Assembly (NCBI GenBank): GCA_943326015.2
Contig: CALPRQ020000030.1
Coordinates: forward strand, 1-45,755
DNA length: 45,755 nucleotides
Origin: Chitinophaga pinensis
GTDB lineage: Bacteria > Pseudomonadota > Gammaproteobacteria > Burkholderiales > Burkholderiaceae_C
Direction: 5' to 3'
The notes beneath the pieces were generated by a model. That model worked only from the letters and a program-made list of their open reading frames with translations. It made no database searches and had not been told where the DNA came from. A program made the position numbers and the translations under genes. The number at the start of each line of letters is the position of its first letter. The stretch's first letter is position 1. Shown here in pieces: positions 1 to 9,362 of this stretch.

Positions 1-2628
1 ACAGCCCAGGGCCTTGAGCTGTTCCGCCACCAGCGGGTCTTCTATCCCTTCGGCCAGGGTGTCGATCTTCAGGCTGCGTGCGATCTGGATCACGGCCTGG
101 ACGATGGCCTGGTTCTCGTCCTCGTGCAGCAGGTCGGTGATGAAGCTGCGGTCGATCTTGAGCTTGTCGACCTTCATGCGCTTGAGGTAGGCCAGACTGG
201 AGTAACCGGTGCCGAAATCGTCGATGGCCAGGCGAATGCCAAGCGCACTCCATTGCGCCAGGACCGCCATGACCAACTCGTCAGGCTGCAGCAAGATGGA
301 CTCGGTCAGCTCGAGCTCCAGGCGGGAGGGGTCGAGACCGCTGGCCTCAAGGGCGGACTGGACATCCTGCTCGACCACGCCCTGGCGGAACTGGACGGCC
401 GACAGGTTGACCGCCACCCGTCCCAGCGCCAATCCAGCGTGCTGCCAGGCCACTGCCTGGCGACAGGCCTCATGCAGGATCCAGCGACCGATCGGCACGA
501 TCAGCCCGCTTTGCTCGGCAACGCCGATGAAAGCGCCGGGCGCGATCAGTCCATGTCCCGGCCGACGCCAGCGGACCAGGGCCTCGACACCCTCCAGCTG
601 CCCGCTGCGCAGGTCGATCTGCGGCTGGTAGTGCAGTTCGAACTGCTGCTGCTTGAGCGCCAGCCGCAAGGCATCACAAGTCTCGACGTAATGCAGCAGC
701 TTGACGTTCATGCCCGGCTCAAACACACGGTACAGGTTCTGCCCGGCCTTCTTGGCCTCGTAGAGCGCCGTATCGGCGTTGAGCATCAGGGTTTCGCTGT
801 CGCTGCCATCCTGCGGATACAGCGCGACACCCATCGAGAACGAGAGAAAGAGCTGAACCCCCTCCAGCTCGAAAGGGCCGCCCAGCTCGGACAGAACGCG
901 GGTACAGAGATTGGAGACCTCGGGGTAGCCCTGCACCTCGGGCAAGACCGCCATGAACTCGTCACCCGAGAGGCGGCATACCGTGTCCTCGGCCCGCAGG
1001 CACAAGCGCAGTCGCAGCGCCACGCTCTTGAGCAGGGCATCTCCCACGGCGTGGCCATAGGAGTCGTTGACATACTTGAACTTGTCCAGGTCCAGGTAGA
1101 GCACGGCCAGCCCGTTGCGATGGCGCTTGGCGATCTCCAGGGCCTGCTGCAGGCGGTCCTGGCCCAGGACCCGATTCGGCAGGCCAGTCAGGGCATCGTG
1201 ATAGGCTAGGAACTCGATCTGCTCGCGCGCCTTCTTCTGCTCGGTGATGTCGGTGCCGACGACATGCAACAAGGCCTTGCCCCCCTGATGGATCAGGGTC
1301 ACCACCTCATGCGCGATGAAAGTCTGACCATCGGGACGCAGGAAGGTCCATTCGAACTCGCAAGCCCCCTGCTCGAAAGCGAGCCGCATCAGCTGCGCCA
1401 ACTTGTCCGCCGAAGGCTGGCCATCGGGCTGGAGCCAGGGTGAAAGTTCGCTCGGCGAGCAGCCGACCCACTGATCGAGGTGATCCATGCCATGCATGAG
1501 CAAGGCGGCCTGATTGGCGGCGATGCAGCGGCCGTTCTCGAGCAGCACGACGGCCTGGACCGTGTCCTCGAACAGCTTGCGAAAACGCTCCTCGCTCTCG
1601 CGCAGCCGCAAGTCGGCCTGGCAGGTCTGGGCCTCATGGTTGCGGCACAGCTGGGTGTAAGCCCGTTGACGCCACTGGATCGCCAGCAAACCCAGACTGG
1701 TCACCCCGGCAATGGTGCCGAACAGGGCGAGCTTGATCAAGAACTCCCGCTCCCAGTCGTGGTAGATGGAGGAAACCTGCCGGCTCAGAGCAATCACCAG
1801 CGATTTGTTGGCCGTGGTAGTGTTGGGCTGGATCGAGCCCAGCACGACCAGACGGCGCTGCCCGTTCGAACCAGCGAGGCCTTCCTGCACGCTGGACAGC
1901 TGCCCACTCTGGATGTGGCGCGTAAACAGGCTGTGGGGCGTGTTGATGAAATCCGGGGCGTCGATCCCTTCGGCAGCCGGCACCCGGAATACCAGCTGGG
2001 CGTCGCTGTGGAGCAGCTCGGCGCGCATGTCCGGCGCATAAAGCACCGATTCGAGCAGCACGCTGAAATAGTCCGGATCGAGGATGGCCGAGACGTAGCC
2101 CTTGAGCTCGCCCCTGGCGTCGAGCAGCACCTTGCCAACCGCCAGGCTGGACACCCCGTCCGGACTCAGAAAGGGGGTCGAAACATACAGCAGGTTCGGG
2201 TCCTCGCCCCGACGCATGACCTGATAGCGCTCGGCTTCGCGGACGTTCAGACCCACAAACTTGGGCCGGTTGCTCGCGATCACGTCGCCCTCCCGACTCA
2301 GGACGCTGAGCGAGCGCACACCGCTCATGGCGGCGACCATGGACTGCAGGCGACGGTCGAGCGCGCTCAGGTCACTGCGCGACAGCAGCTGCCCGGGCAA
2401 CTCGTCCCGGATCGAGTCGAGGGCATTGCTGGTCGATTGCAGTCGTCGGCTGAGATTGGCCTCGACCATGCCGACCAGCTGCAGCAGCCGCTGACGCTCC
2501 TGCGACTCGATGGCGACACGAGCGCCATGGAGATCGAAGCCGATGAGACCTGCCAGCGCCAGCAACAAGATGGCCAGCATGTTCCAGGGGGAGGCTAAAC
2601 GCTTGAGCAGGCTGTCTGACGGCTTCAT
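1..2628 (-). CDS. Membrane-bound PAS-GGDEF-EAL cyclic-di-GMP protein (C-terminus cut by window edge)
   Basis: Makes and/or degrades the second messenger cyclic di-GMP in response to a periplasmic signal. 876 codons are visible and the frame is open at the left edge, so the C-terminus is missing. Order seen: N-terminal membrane helix (about residues 14-31), a periplasmic sensor region of about 230 residues, a second helix near 290-310, a PAS segment, GGDEF, then EAL. The GGDEF signature reads SGDEF, a variant found in active cyclases, and RAED five residues before it fits the RxxD product-inhibition site. The EAL half keeps EGVEALVRW, ELTES and DDFGTGYSSL, which are expected of a working phosphodiesterase. 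The ATG start directly precedes the first hydrophobic stretch. It is divergent from the FAD oxidoreductase gene. Whether net activity is synthesis or breakdown cannot be read from sequence. Confidence 0.93.
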   Translation of the reverse strand, partial: MKPSDSLLKRLASPWNMLAILLLALAGLIGFDLHGARVAIESQERQRLLQLVGMVEANLSRRLQSTSNALDSIRDELPGQLLSRSDLSALDRRLQSMVAAMSGVRSLSVLSREGDVIASNRPKFVGLNVREAERYQVMRRGEDPNLLYVSTPFLSPDGVSSLAVGKVLLDARGELKGYVSAILDPDYFSVLLESVLYAPDMRAELLHSDAQLVFRVPAAEGIDAPDFINTPHSLFTRHIQSGQLSSVQEGLAGSNGQRRLVVLGSIQPNTTTANKSLVIALSRQVSSIYHDWEREFLIKLALFGTIAGVTSLGLLAIQWRQRAYTQLCRNHEAQTCQADLRLRESEERFRKLFEDTVQAVVLLENGRCIAANQAALLMHGMDHLDQWVGCSPSELSPWLQPDGQPSADKLAQLMRLAFEQGACEFEWTFLRPDGQTFIAHEVVTLIHQGGKALLHVVGTDITEQKKAREQIEFLAYHDALTGLPNRVLGQDRLQQALEIAKRHRNGLAVLYLDLDKFKYVNDSYGHAVGDALLKSVALRLRLCLRAEDTVCRLSGDEFMAVLPEVQGYPEVSNLCTRVLSELGGPFELEGVQLFLSFSMGVALYPQDGSDSETLMLNADTALYEAKKAGQNLYRVFEPGMNVKLLHYVETCDALRLALKQQQFELHYQPQIDLRSGQLEGVEALVRWRRPGHGLIAPGAFIGVAEQSGLIVPIGRWILHEACRQAVAWQHAGLALGRVAVNLSAVQFRQGVVEQDVQSALEASGLDPSRLELELTESILLQPDELVMAVLAQWSALGIRLAIDDFGTGYSSLAYLKRMKVDKLKIDRSFITDLLHEDENQAIVQAVIQIARSLKIDTLAEGIEDPLVAEQLKALGC

Positions 2629-2634
2629 GAAAAA

Positions 2635-2663
2635 TTGTGCATATGGACATATTGCATCATAAA
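2635..2663 (+). promoter_or_regulatory. Candidate promoter for the FAD oxidoreductase gene
   Basis: TTGTGC (2635-2640) and CATAAA (2658-2663) are separated by 17 bases in a locally AT-rich stretch between two divergent genes. Match to the sigma-70 consensus is 3/6 and 4/6, so this is weak. If used, transcription would begin near 2670, which argues against translation starts upstream of 2701. Confidence 0.3.
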
Positions 2664-2751
2664 GCCAATCATTCAGCGCCATGCTTCTCAGGTCTGCTCC
2701 ATGACGGCCAACTCGGATAATGCAATGGTCATCCCACCGAGTCGAGCTGCC

Positions 2752-4164
2752 ATGACCCAGACCTTGCCCCCCACCCTCATCGATGAACTCCGCCATGTGC
2801 TCGGCCCCGAGGCGGTCCTGGTCGGCGACGACATTTCGCCTCGCTACCGCCAGGACTATTTCTCGCCCTTGCCACAGGCCAGCCTGGGCCTGGTCGTAGT
2901 CCGTCCCCGCGATACCGGCCAGCTCGCGGCGATCATGCGGCTGTGCCATGCCCACCGCCAGCCCGTCGTCACGCAGGGTGGCATGACCGGCCTATCAGGC
3001 GGCGCCCTGCCCGGCGACGGCGAGCTGATCCTCTCGCTCGAACGGCTGCGCGGCATCGAGGAAATCGACGAGGCGGCCGGCACGATGACCGTGCTGGCCG
3101 GCACGCCGCTGCAACAGGCCCAGGAGGCTGCTGCTGCGCGCGGCTTTTTGCTCGCGATCGACCTCGGCGCGCGCGGCTCCTGCCAGGTCGGCGGCAATGT
3201 CGCGACCAACGCGGGCGGCAACCGAGTCATCCGCTACGGCATGACGCGCGGGCAGGTGCTCGGCCTAGAGGTGGTGCTGGCAGACGGGACGGTGTTGAGC
3301 TCGCTCAACAAGATGCTCAAGGACAACGCCGGCTACGACCTCAAGCAGCTCTTCATCGGCAGCGAGGGCACGCTGGGCGTGGTCACGCGGGTGGTGCTGA
3401 GGCTGGAACCCTTGCCCGAAGCCGTGCAGACCGCCTTGTGCGCGGTCGATAGCTACCAGCAGGTCGTCGCCCTGCTGCACCACGCGCAGCGCCGCCTGTC
3501 CGGGCGTCTGTCGGCGTTCGAGGTGATGTGGTCGGATTTCTACGACGCCGTCACCAGCCGCATCCCAGGCCAGCGCCCCAGCCTGCCGCCGGGCTCGCCC
3601 TTCTACGTGCTGCTTGACCTGCAGGGCGCCGACGCCCAGACCGATGCCCCCCTGTTCGAGCGCCTGCTGGAACAGGCGCTGGCCGACGGGCTGATCAGCG
3701 ACGCAGTGGTCGCCCGCTCGGTCAGGGAAGCGCAGAGTTTCTGGGAACTGCGCGATTCGCCGGGCCGCTTCAGCATGATCTGGCCACAGCTGGCCAGCTT
3801 CGACATCAGCCTGCCGATCGGCGCCATAGGCGAGTTCGTCGAGCGGCTGCGCCGTCGGCTGACGCAGGCACTCCCGGGCTGTGAGGCGGTTCATTTCGGT
3901 CATATCGGCGACAGCAATCTGCATGTCTGCGTGGCCGTTCCAGGCACCAGCGCCGAGACCTTCCCCGAGCACGAGATCAAGGACCTGGTCTACGACCTGC
4001 TGCGCGACTACCGGGGCAGCATCTCGGCCGAGCACGGCGTCGGCCGGCACAAGAAGGACTACCTGGGCCACAGCCGCAGCCCCGAGGAAATCGCCGTGAT
4101 GCGCAGCGTCAAGGCTGCGCTCGACCCGCTCGGCATTCTCAACCCAGGGCGCGTCTTCGACTGA
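2752..4164 (+). CDS. FAD-linked D-2-hydroxyacid dehydrogenase (GlcD/D2HGDH-like)
   Basis: Predicted to oxidise a D-2-hydroxy acid (D-lactate, glycolate or D-2-hydroxyglutarate class) to the 2-oxo acid with FAD. The 470-residue protein has the two-part layout of the family. An FAD-binding type 4 domain shows TQGGMTGLSGG, GNVATNAGGNRVIRYG and GSEGTLGVVTRVVLR. A C-terminal cap domain shows HFGHIGDSNLHV and EHGVGRHK and ends LDPLGILNPGRVF. The ATG at 2752 gives the usual family N-terminus (LIDELRHVLGPEAV); ATG 2701 and an earlier TTG in the same frame would add 17 or 39 residues without family resemblance. It stands alone, with no iron-sulfur GlcF-type partner next to it, so the exact substrate is unknown. 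Confidence 0.9.
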   Translation: MTQTLPPTLIDELRHVLGPEAVLVGDDISPRYRQDYFSPLPQASLGLVVVRPRDTGQLAAIMRLCHAHRQPVVTQGGMTGLSGGALPGDGELILSLERLRGIEEIDEAAGTMTVLAGTPLQQAQEAAAARGFLLAIDLGARGSCQVGGNVATNAGGNRVIRYGMTRGQVLGLEVVLADGTVLSSLNKMLKDNAGYDLKQLFIGSEGTLGVVTRVVLRLEPLPEAVQTALCAVDSYQQVVALLHHAQRRLSGRLSAFEVMWSDFYDAVTSRIPGQRPSLPPGSPFYVLLDLQGADAQTDAPLFERLLEQALADGLISDAVVARSVREAQSFWELRDSPGRFSMIWPQLASFDISLPIGAIGEFVERLRRRLTQALPGCEAVHFGHIGDSNLHVCVAVPGTSAETFPEHEIKDLVYDLLRDYRGSISAEHGVGRHKKDYLGHSRSPEEIAVMRSVKAALDPLGILNPGRVFD

Positions 4165-4166
4165 GC

Positions 4167-4192
4167 CAGCGCCCTGTCGACGGTCGGCGCTG
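4167..4192 (+). terminator. Hairpin after the FAD oxidoreductase gene
   Basis: CAGCGCC and GGCGCTG form a perfect 7-bp stem around a 12-base loop, starting 3 bases after the stop codon. There is no T-run after it, so it may be a weak or Rho-assisted terminator, or chance in GC-rich DNA. Confidence 0.35.
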
Positions 4193-4352
4193 ACCGCCAC
4201 CGGCCGGCTCAAGCAGTAAACTTGCGGATTGGTCGAAAACGCCTCCCGCCAGTCAGGCTGCCTTGCGGGGCCAGCCCCTGGCAAGCGGGAGGGCTCAGCG
4301 ACCCCCACAACTTCGGCGCTCCGTCGCGCCACAACACAGAGAAAGATCAGAC

Positions 4353-5066
4353 ATGGGCGCACAGTGGAAAGCCAAGGGCAAGGCACAGGCAGCGGATGCC
4401 AAGGGCAAGCTGTTCGGCAAGCTGGCCAAGGAAATCATGGTCGCGGCCCGCGGCGGTGCCGACCCGGCAGCGAACTCCCGCCTGCGGCTGGTCGTCGAGC
4501 AGGCGCGCAAGGTCTCCATGCCCAAGGACACGCTCGAGCGTGCCATCAAGAAGGGCGCCGGCCTGAGCGGCGACAACGTCAGCTTCGAGCGCGTGATCTA
4601 CGAGGGCTTCGCCCCGCACCGCGTCCCGGTCATGGTCGAATGCCTGACCGACAACGTCAACCGCACCGCGCCAGAAATGCGCGTGCTGTTCCGCAAAGGC
4701 CAACTGGGCACTTCCGGCTCCGTGTCCTGGGATTTCGACCATCTGGGCCTGATCGAGGCCGAACCCTCGACCCCGGGCGCCGACCCCGAACTGGCGGCGA
4801 TCGAAGCCGGCGCACAGGACTTCGAACCGGGCGACGAGGAAGGCAGCACCCTGTTCCTGACCGATCCGACCGACCTCGACCTGGTCAGCCGCGCCCTGCC
4901 CGCGCAGGGCTTCAGCGTGCTGTCGGCCAAGCTCGGCTACAAGGCCAAGAACCCGGTCAACCCGGCCGACCTGAGCGCCGAGCAGCTGGAGGAAGTGGAA
5001 GCCTTCCTGGCTGCCATCGACGCCAACGACGACGTGCAGAACATGTTCGTGGGCCTGGCAGGCTGA
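4353..5066 (+). CDS. YebC/PmpR-family regulator, YeeN-like branch
   Basis: Member of the YebC/TACO1 family, which includes DNA-binding regulators and factors that help ribosomes through difficult sequences such as proline runs. The 237-residue protein carries the family core: [53 protein letters not shown] and GSVSWDFD. The N-terminus [18 protein letters not shown] differs from the canonical MAGHSKW start and fits the shorter YeeN-type paralogue. The chosen ATG restores that family N-terminus; the reading frame is open for 30 codons further upstream. The following gene begins 10 bases after the stop, so the two are probably cotranscribed. Not next to ruvC, the usual neighbour of canonical yebC, which supports a paralogue. 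Confidence 0.88.
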   Translation: MGAQWKAKGKAQAADAKGKLFGKLAKEIMVAARGGADPAANSRLRLVVEQARKVSMPKDTLERAIKKGAGLSGDNVSFERVIYEGFAPHRVPVMVECLTDNVNRTAPEMRVLFRKGQLGTSGSVSWDFDHLGLIEAEPSTPGADPELAAIEAGAQDFEPGDEEGSTLFLTDPTDLDLVSRALPAQGFSVLSAKLGYKAKNPVNPADLSAEQLEEVEAFLAAIDANDDVQNMFVGLAG

Positions 5067-5076
5067 ACCTGCCACC

Positions 5077-5823
5077 ATGAACCGACTGCAAACGGAACTG
5101 CAGCGCCTCTACCTCCCCGGCGCCGACGGGCGAGTGCGCGCACTGGTCGTGGAACTGCGCCTTCCAGTCGGCTGGGACGCGGTGGCTGCGCTCTGGCAAG
5201 GCGTACAGACCGAACTGGACCTGCCGGCCCCCGCCATTGCAGTCAACGGCATCGACGGCTACCAGGTCTGGTTCTCGCTCCAGCAGCCGGCTCCGGTCGC
5301 GCAGGCCATGGCGTTCCTCGAGGCGCTGCGCCTGCGTTACCTGGGCGGCATGGCCCCCAGGCAGGTGACACTGATGCCGGCGCTGGATACTCCCAGCCAG
5401 GATCAGTTGTGCCCTGCCGCGCTGGTACCGGCCGTTCAGGCCGAAAGCGGCCACTGGTCAGCCTTCCTGGCCCCCGACCTGGCAGGACTGTTCGCCGACG
5501 AGCCCTGGCTCGACTTCCCCCCCAGTCCCGACGCCCAGGCCGACCTGCTGCTGCGCCTGCGCAGCATCAAGCCAGCCGATTTTCTGCGGGTGCTCGATCG
5601 ACTCCAAGCTGACGCTATGCCGACCTCACCTGATCCGGTTGTGGCGCCTCAACATGCAGAACCTGCTACAGACCTGCGCCAGGAACCGTCACAGGCTGCA
5701 GCAGACATCGATCCCAGGCAGTTCCTGCTCGCGGTGATGCGCAACCCCAGCGCCGAACTGGGCCTGCGCGTCGAGGCAGCCAAGGCCTTGCTGCCCTACT
5801 TCGAGGGCGGGCGACGCGACTGA
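5077..5823 (+). CDS. Uncharacterised 248-residue protein
   Basis: I do not recognise this family. It is cytoplasmic by composition: no signal peptide and no membrane helix. The N-terminal 115 residues look like one compact alpha/beta domain, with hydrophobic strands around RALVVELRLP and YQVWFSL. The middle is rich in Ala, Leu and Pro. The last 33 residues (FLLAVMRNPSAELGLR, then EAAKALLPYF) resemble short helical pairs seen at the ends of some phage small-terminase-like proteins, but that is only a family impression. Start 10 bases after the yebC-like stop and continuous codon use indicate a real gene in that transcript. Confidence 0.7.
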   Translation: MNRLQTELQRLYLPGADGRVRALVVELRLPVGWDAVAALWQGVQTELDLPAPAIAVNGIDGYQVWFSLQQPAPVAQAMAFLEALRLRYLGGMAPRQVTLMPALDTPSQDQLCPAALVPAVQAESGHWSAFLAPDLAGLFADEPWLDFPPSPDAQADLLLRLRSIKPADFLRVLDRLQADAMPTSPDPVVAPQHAEPATDLRQEPSQAAADIDPRQFLLAVMRNPSAELGLRVEAAKALLPYFEGGRRD

Positions 5824-5858
5824 AGCACGGCAGGCAGCAGCAAGCCAGGCTGACAAAT

Positions 5859-8453
5859 TCACCCCCTGAGCAGATGGCGCAGGGCTTCAAGCCAGAGTAG
5901 GCAGAGTGCCGTCAAGCTGCCGACCGCAGCCAGCACCGCCAGCGTAGGCAGGGCCAGCCCCAGCAACTGACGCAACCAGGGCCAGCTCAGCACACCCGCC
6001 AGCAGCAGGACCATGGCAAGCGCCATGCGCCAGAGCCAGGGATTGCCCCCGCGCCGGCTCAGCAGGCTGGATCTGCCGCCGCTGGCCAGGATCAGCAGCA
6101 TCACATCGAGCACCAGCACGCAGAACACGACGCTGCGGGAATGCCCGGCTTCCCAGCCGCTGAACCTCATCCAGGCCTGCGCCGCCAGCAGCAGGGTGGC
6201 CAAGCCGGCCCCCTGCAGCAAGGCGGGCAGCAGGCGGTTCATGGCGAAGGGCGAGTCCGTCGGCGGCCTGGGCGGGCGCTCCATCAGTTCACCCTCCTCC
6301 GCCTCCGCCTCGAAGACCAGCGAGCAGGCCGGGTCGATCAGCAGTTGCAACACGACGATATGCAAGGGTCCGAGCAGCGCCGGCCAGTGCAACAGGCTGG
6401 GCAGCAGGGTCAAGGCGATGACCGGAACATGGACAGCGAAGACGAAGACCGTCGCCTTGCGAATGTTGTCGTAGATGCGCCGGCCCTGCCGAATCGCCTC
6501 GACGATACGGGCAAAACTGTCATCCAGCAGCACCAGCGCGGCCGCCTCGCGCGCGACATCGGTGCCCCGCTCTCCCATCGCGATGCCCACGTCGGCGGCC
6601 TTGAGCGCGGGTGCGTCGTTGACGCCGTCGCCCGTCATCGCGACCACCTCGCCTGCCGCCCGCAGCAAGCGGACCAGCCGCAGCTTGTGCTCCGGTCTGA
6701 GCCGGGCGCAAATGTCGATCTGTGCCAGTCGCCGGCTCAACTCGCCGTCATCGAGCGCGGCCATTTCCTCACCCGTGATCACCTCGGCCCGATCCGACAA
6801 ACCCACCTGGCGCGCGATGGCCAGCGCCGTGGCCGGGTGATCGCCCGTCATCATGATGACCCGCACGCCCGCGCCGCGGCATTGGGCCAGCGCGGCCGGC
6901 ACCTCGGCGCGCGTCGGGTCGGCCAGCGCCACCAGCCCGAGGAACTCGAAATCGAAATCATGCTGGCTGAGCGGCCAGTCCATCTCATCGGCATCAGCCG
7001 AGGCAGGCGCCAGCCAGCGTCCGCAGGACACACCGAGCACGCGCAGGCCGCGCTCGGCCATGCGATCGACCTGGGCGAGGATGGCTGCCCGCCGCTGCGG
7101 ATCGAGGTGACAGAGATCGACCACGGCCTCGGGTGCGCCCTTGGCCGCCAGCAGGTGACTCCCCGGTTCAGCCGTCGAGAACACCCGGGTCATCGCCAGG
7201 ATGTCGGGTGACAGGGCATATTCGAATACCGGCTCCAGCCCCTCGTGGACATGCTCGGTCCCTGCCAGCCAGCGGCGGCAAAAATCCCGGATCGCCTGTT
7301 CCATCGGATCGAAGGGATCGCCGGGAGTCGCCAAGGCCGCGAATTCGGCCAGCAGATGAAAAGTCTCTGGCAGGTTGCTCGCGCCTTGCGGCCTGAAGCC
7401 TTCATCCGCCGTCGCGAGCTCGACGACGGCCATCCGGTTGAGCGTCAGGGTGCCGGTCTTGTCGACCGCCAGCACGGTGATGGCGCCCAGTGCCTCGACC
7501 GCCGTGACCCGTCGCGTCAGCACCTGGCGACGGGCGATGCGCCAGGCACCCAGCGCCAGCAGCACCGTCAGGATGACGGGAATCTCCTCGGGCAGGATGG
7601 CCATGGCCAACGCGATCCCTGACAGCAGGCTGTCGAGCAACGGCCTGCCGTTCCACCACCAGGCCAGCATGACCTGGGTCGCCGCCAGCAGCACAGCGCC
7701 CAGTCCCAGGCCGCGCACCAGGACCCGCGAGCGCTGCTGCAATCCGGAAGGCGGCTCGACAGTGCCCGCCAGATCGGCACCGATGCGCCCGACGGCGGTG
7801 CGCTCGGCCGTCGCCGTCACCTCGGCCACGGCGACGCCGCGCGTCACCACCGTGCTGGCAAACAGGCAATCCGAAGAACTGACAGCGCCGCCAGTCGCTG
7901 CCGAGCTGGCTTCATGCGAGGACGGATGGGGGACCAGAGGCAGCTTGGCGACGGGAACGGCCTCGCCGGTCAGCAGGGACTCGTCCACCTCAAGTCGGCC
8001 CTCGAGCAGGCGGGCATCTGCCGCGATCCGGTCCCCCTCGTGCAGGATCAGGCAGTCGCCCCGCACCACATCCCGACCCGCAATACGCATCTCGCGTCCA
8101 TCGCGCCGGACCAACGCACGCGGCGCCGAAAGGTCGCGCAGTGACTCCAGTGCCCGCTGCGTGCGGTGTGCCTGTACCAGCGTGATGCCAATGACGACGA
8201 AGACAAAAGCCAGCAGGAAGGCGGCCTCGGCGCGGTCGCCGAGCGCCAGATAGATACCGCCCGAGGCCAGCAGCAGCAGGAACATGGGCTCGCTCAGTAC
8301 CTCGCGCACGATGACGAACCGGGACTTCGGAACGCCCGAAGGCAGCAGATTGGCGCCGTCGCACGCCAGCCTGGCCGCCGCCTCTTGCGAGCTCAGGCCG
8401 CCCGGCTCACCCGGGCGGCTTCCCGCTGGCGACTCTGGGCCCATGTCAGGCAT
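5859..8453 (-). CDS. P-type cation-transporting ATPase
   Basis: ATP-driven inner-membrane cation pump of 864 residues. Visible landmarks: N-terminal cation-ATPase domain (about 18-65), actuator-domain LTGE loop (161-164), the phosphorylated Asp331 in DKTGTLTLNR, the hinge TGDGVNDAPALK near 610, and about ten hydrophobic segments including a C-terminal cluster. The M4 ion-site motif reads PEEIP (288-292) instead of the PEGLP of Ca-ATPases or the CPx of heavy-metal pumps, and M6 carries DPACSLVFEAE. This matches a P2-like branch whose ion I cannot name. There is no metal-binding CxxC domain at the N-terminus. It is convergent with the upstream unknown gene and starts 25 bases after the papain-like gene ends. 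Confidence 0.92.
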   Translation of the reverse strand: MPDMGPESPAGSRPGEPGGLSSQEAAARLACDGANLLPSGVPKSRFVIVREVLSEPMFLLLLASGGIYLALGDRAEAAFLLAFVFVVIGITLVQAHRTQRALESLRDLSAPRALVRRDGREMRIAGRDVVRGDCLILHEGDRIAADARLLEGRLEVDESLLTGEAVPVAKLPLVPHPSSHEASSAATGGAVSSSDCLFASTVVTRGVAVAEVTATAERTAVGRIGADLAGTVEPPSGLQQRSRVLVRGLGLGAVLLAATQVMLAWWWNGRPLLDSLLSGIALAMAILPEEIPVILTVLLALGAWRIARRQVLTRRVTAVEALGAITVLAVDKTGTLTLNRMAVVELATADEGFRPQGASNLPETFHLLAEFAALATPGDPFDPMEQAIRDFCRRWLAGTEHVHEGLEPVFEYALSPDILAMTRVFSTAEPGSHLLAAKGAPEAVVDLCHLDPQRRAAILAQVDRMAERGLRVLGVSCGRWLAPASADADEMDWPLSQHDFDFEFLGLVALADPTRAEVPAALAQCRGAGVRVIMMTGDHPATALAIARQVGLSDRAEVITGEEMAALDDGELSRRLAQIDICARLRPEHKLRLVRLLRAAGEVVAMTGDGVNDAPALKAADVGIAMGERGTDVAREAAALVLLDDSFARIVEAIRQGRRIYDNIRKATVFVFAVHVPVIALTLLPSLLHWPALLGPLHIVVLQLLIDPACSLVFEAEAEEGELMERPPRPPTDSPFAMNRLLPALLQGAGLATLLLAAQAWMRFSGWEAGHSRSVVFCVLVLDVMLLILASGGRSSLLSRRGGNPWLWRMALAMVLLLAGVLSWPWLRQLLGLALPTLAVLAAVGSLTALCLLWLEALRHLLRG

Positions 8454-8477
8454 TCCCTGTCAGCGGGGGAAAGCGGT

Positions 8478-9362
8478 TCAGCCGAATTGACCCGTGTCGA
8501 CCCATTCGGCCGAGATCAGGCTCCACCAGTCGACCGCCAGACCCCGCAGCACATATTCGTAGGGCAGCCAGCCATAGCCTTCATTGCCCCAGCCACTGCC
8601 CCAGGAGTTGCGGATCAGCAGCGCACCCGTCGTCGGCGAGGCACCCGGGTTGCTGTTCCTGATCACCCGGCTGTCGTCATAGCCGGCAACCACCACGGCA
8701 TGGCCGCCCACCACCCGATCAGCTCCGGTCGGAAACGGGATCGCACCCTGGTTGGCCGCGTTGGCCTGCGTGTACGAGCTGTAGACCGTGAAACCGAAGA
8801 AGGCTGGCAGGCCCGCCGCCAGATTGGTCTTGATCTGCGTCAGCAGGGTCGCCTTGGCGGTGCCGGGCGGGTCCAGCCGGTAATAGCTGAGCGTCTGATA
8901 GTTGCTGCCCAAGGCATAAAGGAAAGAGCTCGGTTCGGCATCGAACTTCGATATGTCGTAGGGCCAGTAGCTCTCGGGTGGAGCACCGAACAGCACCAGC
9001 GCCTCCATGGTGCTGCGCAGGTAGGCCCCGGTGTCGCCGCTCCACTTGAGCAGGTTGCGAGTGCTCTTGTAGAGGAACAGCCGCGAGGCGTCGATATGCT
9101 TGCCGTAGGCGCGCCGCTCGTAGTATTCGAGCAGCCCCACGCCGGCATGCGCCGTGCAGGAACCCAGGCTGCCCTGGTTCTCGACGGCTGAAAACCAGGC
9201 GCGCAGGTCCACACCGCCCGGCAAGGTCGGCGGCGCACTCGGGGCTCCAGCCGCCTTCAGCTTGGCCAGCATTGGCTTGACCTGATGCTGGTCGATGGCG
9301 TAATCCTTGATGCTGGGCAGGTCGCGTATCCAGCCCATGCTCACATTCTTGCTGTCACTCAT
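8478..9362 (-). CDS. Papain-family (C1A) cysteine peptidase without signal peptide
   Basis: Predicted cysteine protease of 294 residues. All papain-fold catalytic positions are visible: oxyanion Gln63 and nucleophile Cys69 in ENQGSLGSCTAH, His221 in VVGGHAVVVAGYDD, and Asn252 in LLIRNSWGSGWGNEGYGW. There is no secretion signal and only a short (about 50-residue) region before the catalytic domain, so no classical inhibitory propeptide. It overlaps the upstream HExxH gene by 8 bases, which indicates translational coupling in the tagH-pppA-ompA transcript. Context and the missing leader make a T6SS cargo possible; a cytoplasmic housekeeping protease is the alternative. No obvious immunity partner sits next to it. 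Confidence 0.9.
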   Translation of the reverse strand: MSDSKNVSMGWIRDLPSIKDYAIDQHQVKPMLAKLKAAGAPSAPPTLPGGVDLRAWFSAVENQGSLGSCTAHAGVGLLEYYERRAYGKHIDASRLFLYKSTRNLLKWSGDTGAYLRSTMEALVLFGAPPESYWPYDISKFDAEPSSFLYALGSNYQTLSYYRLDPPGTAKATLLTQIKTNLAAGLPAFFGFTVYSSYTQANAANQGAIPFPTGADRVVGGHAVVVAGYDDSRVIRNSNPGASPTTGALLIRNSWGSGWGNEGYGWLPYEYVLRGLAVDWWSLISAEWVDTGQFG

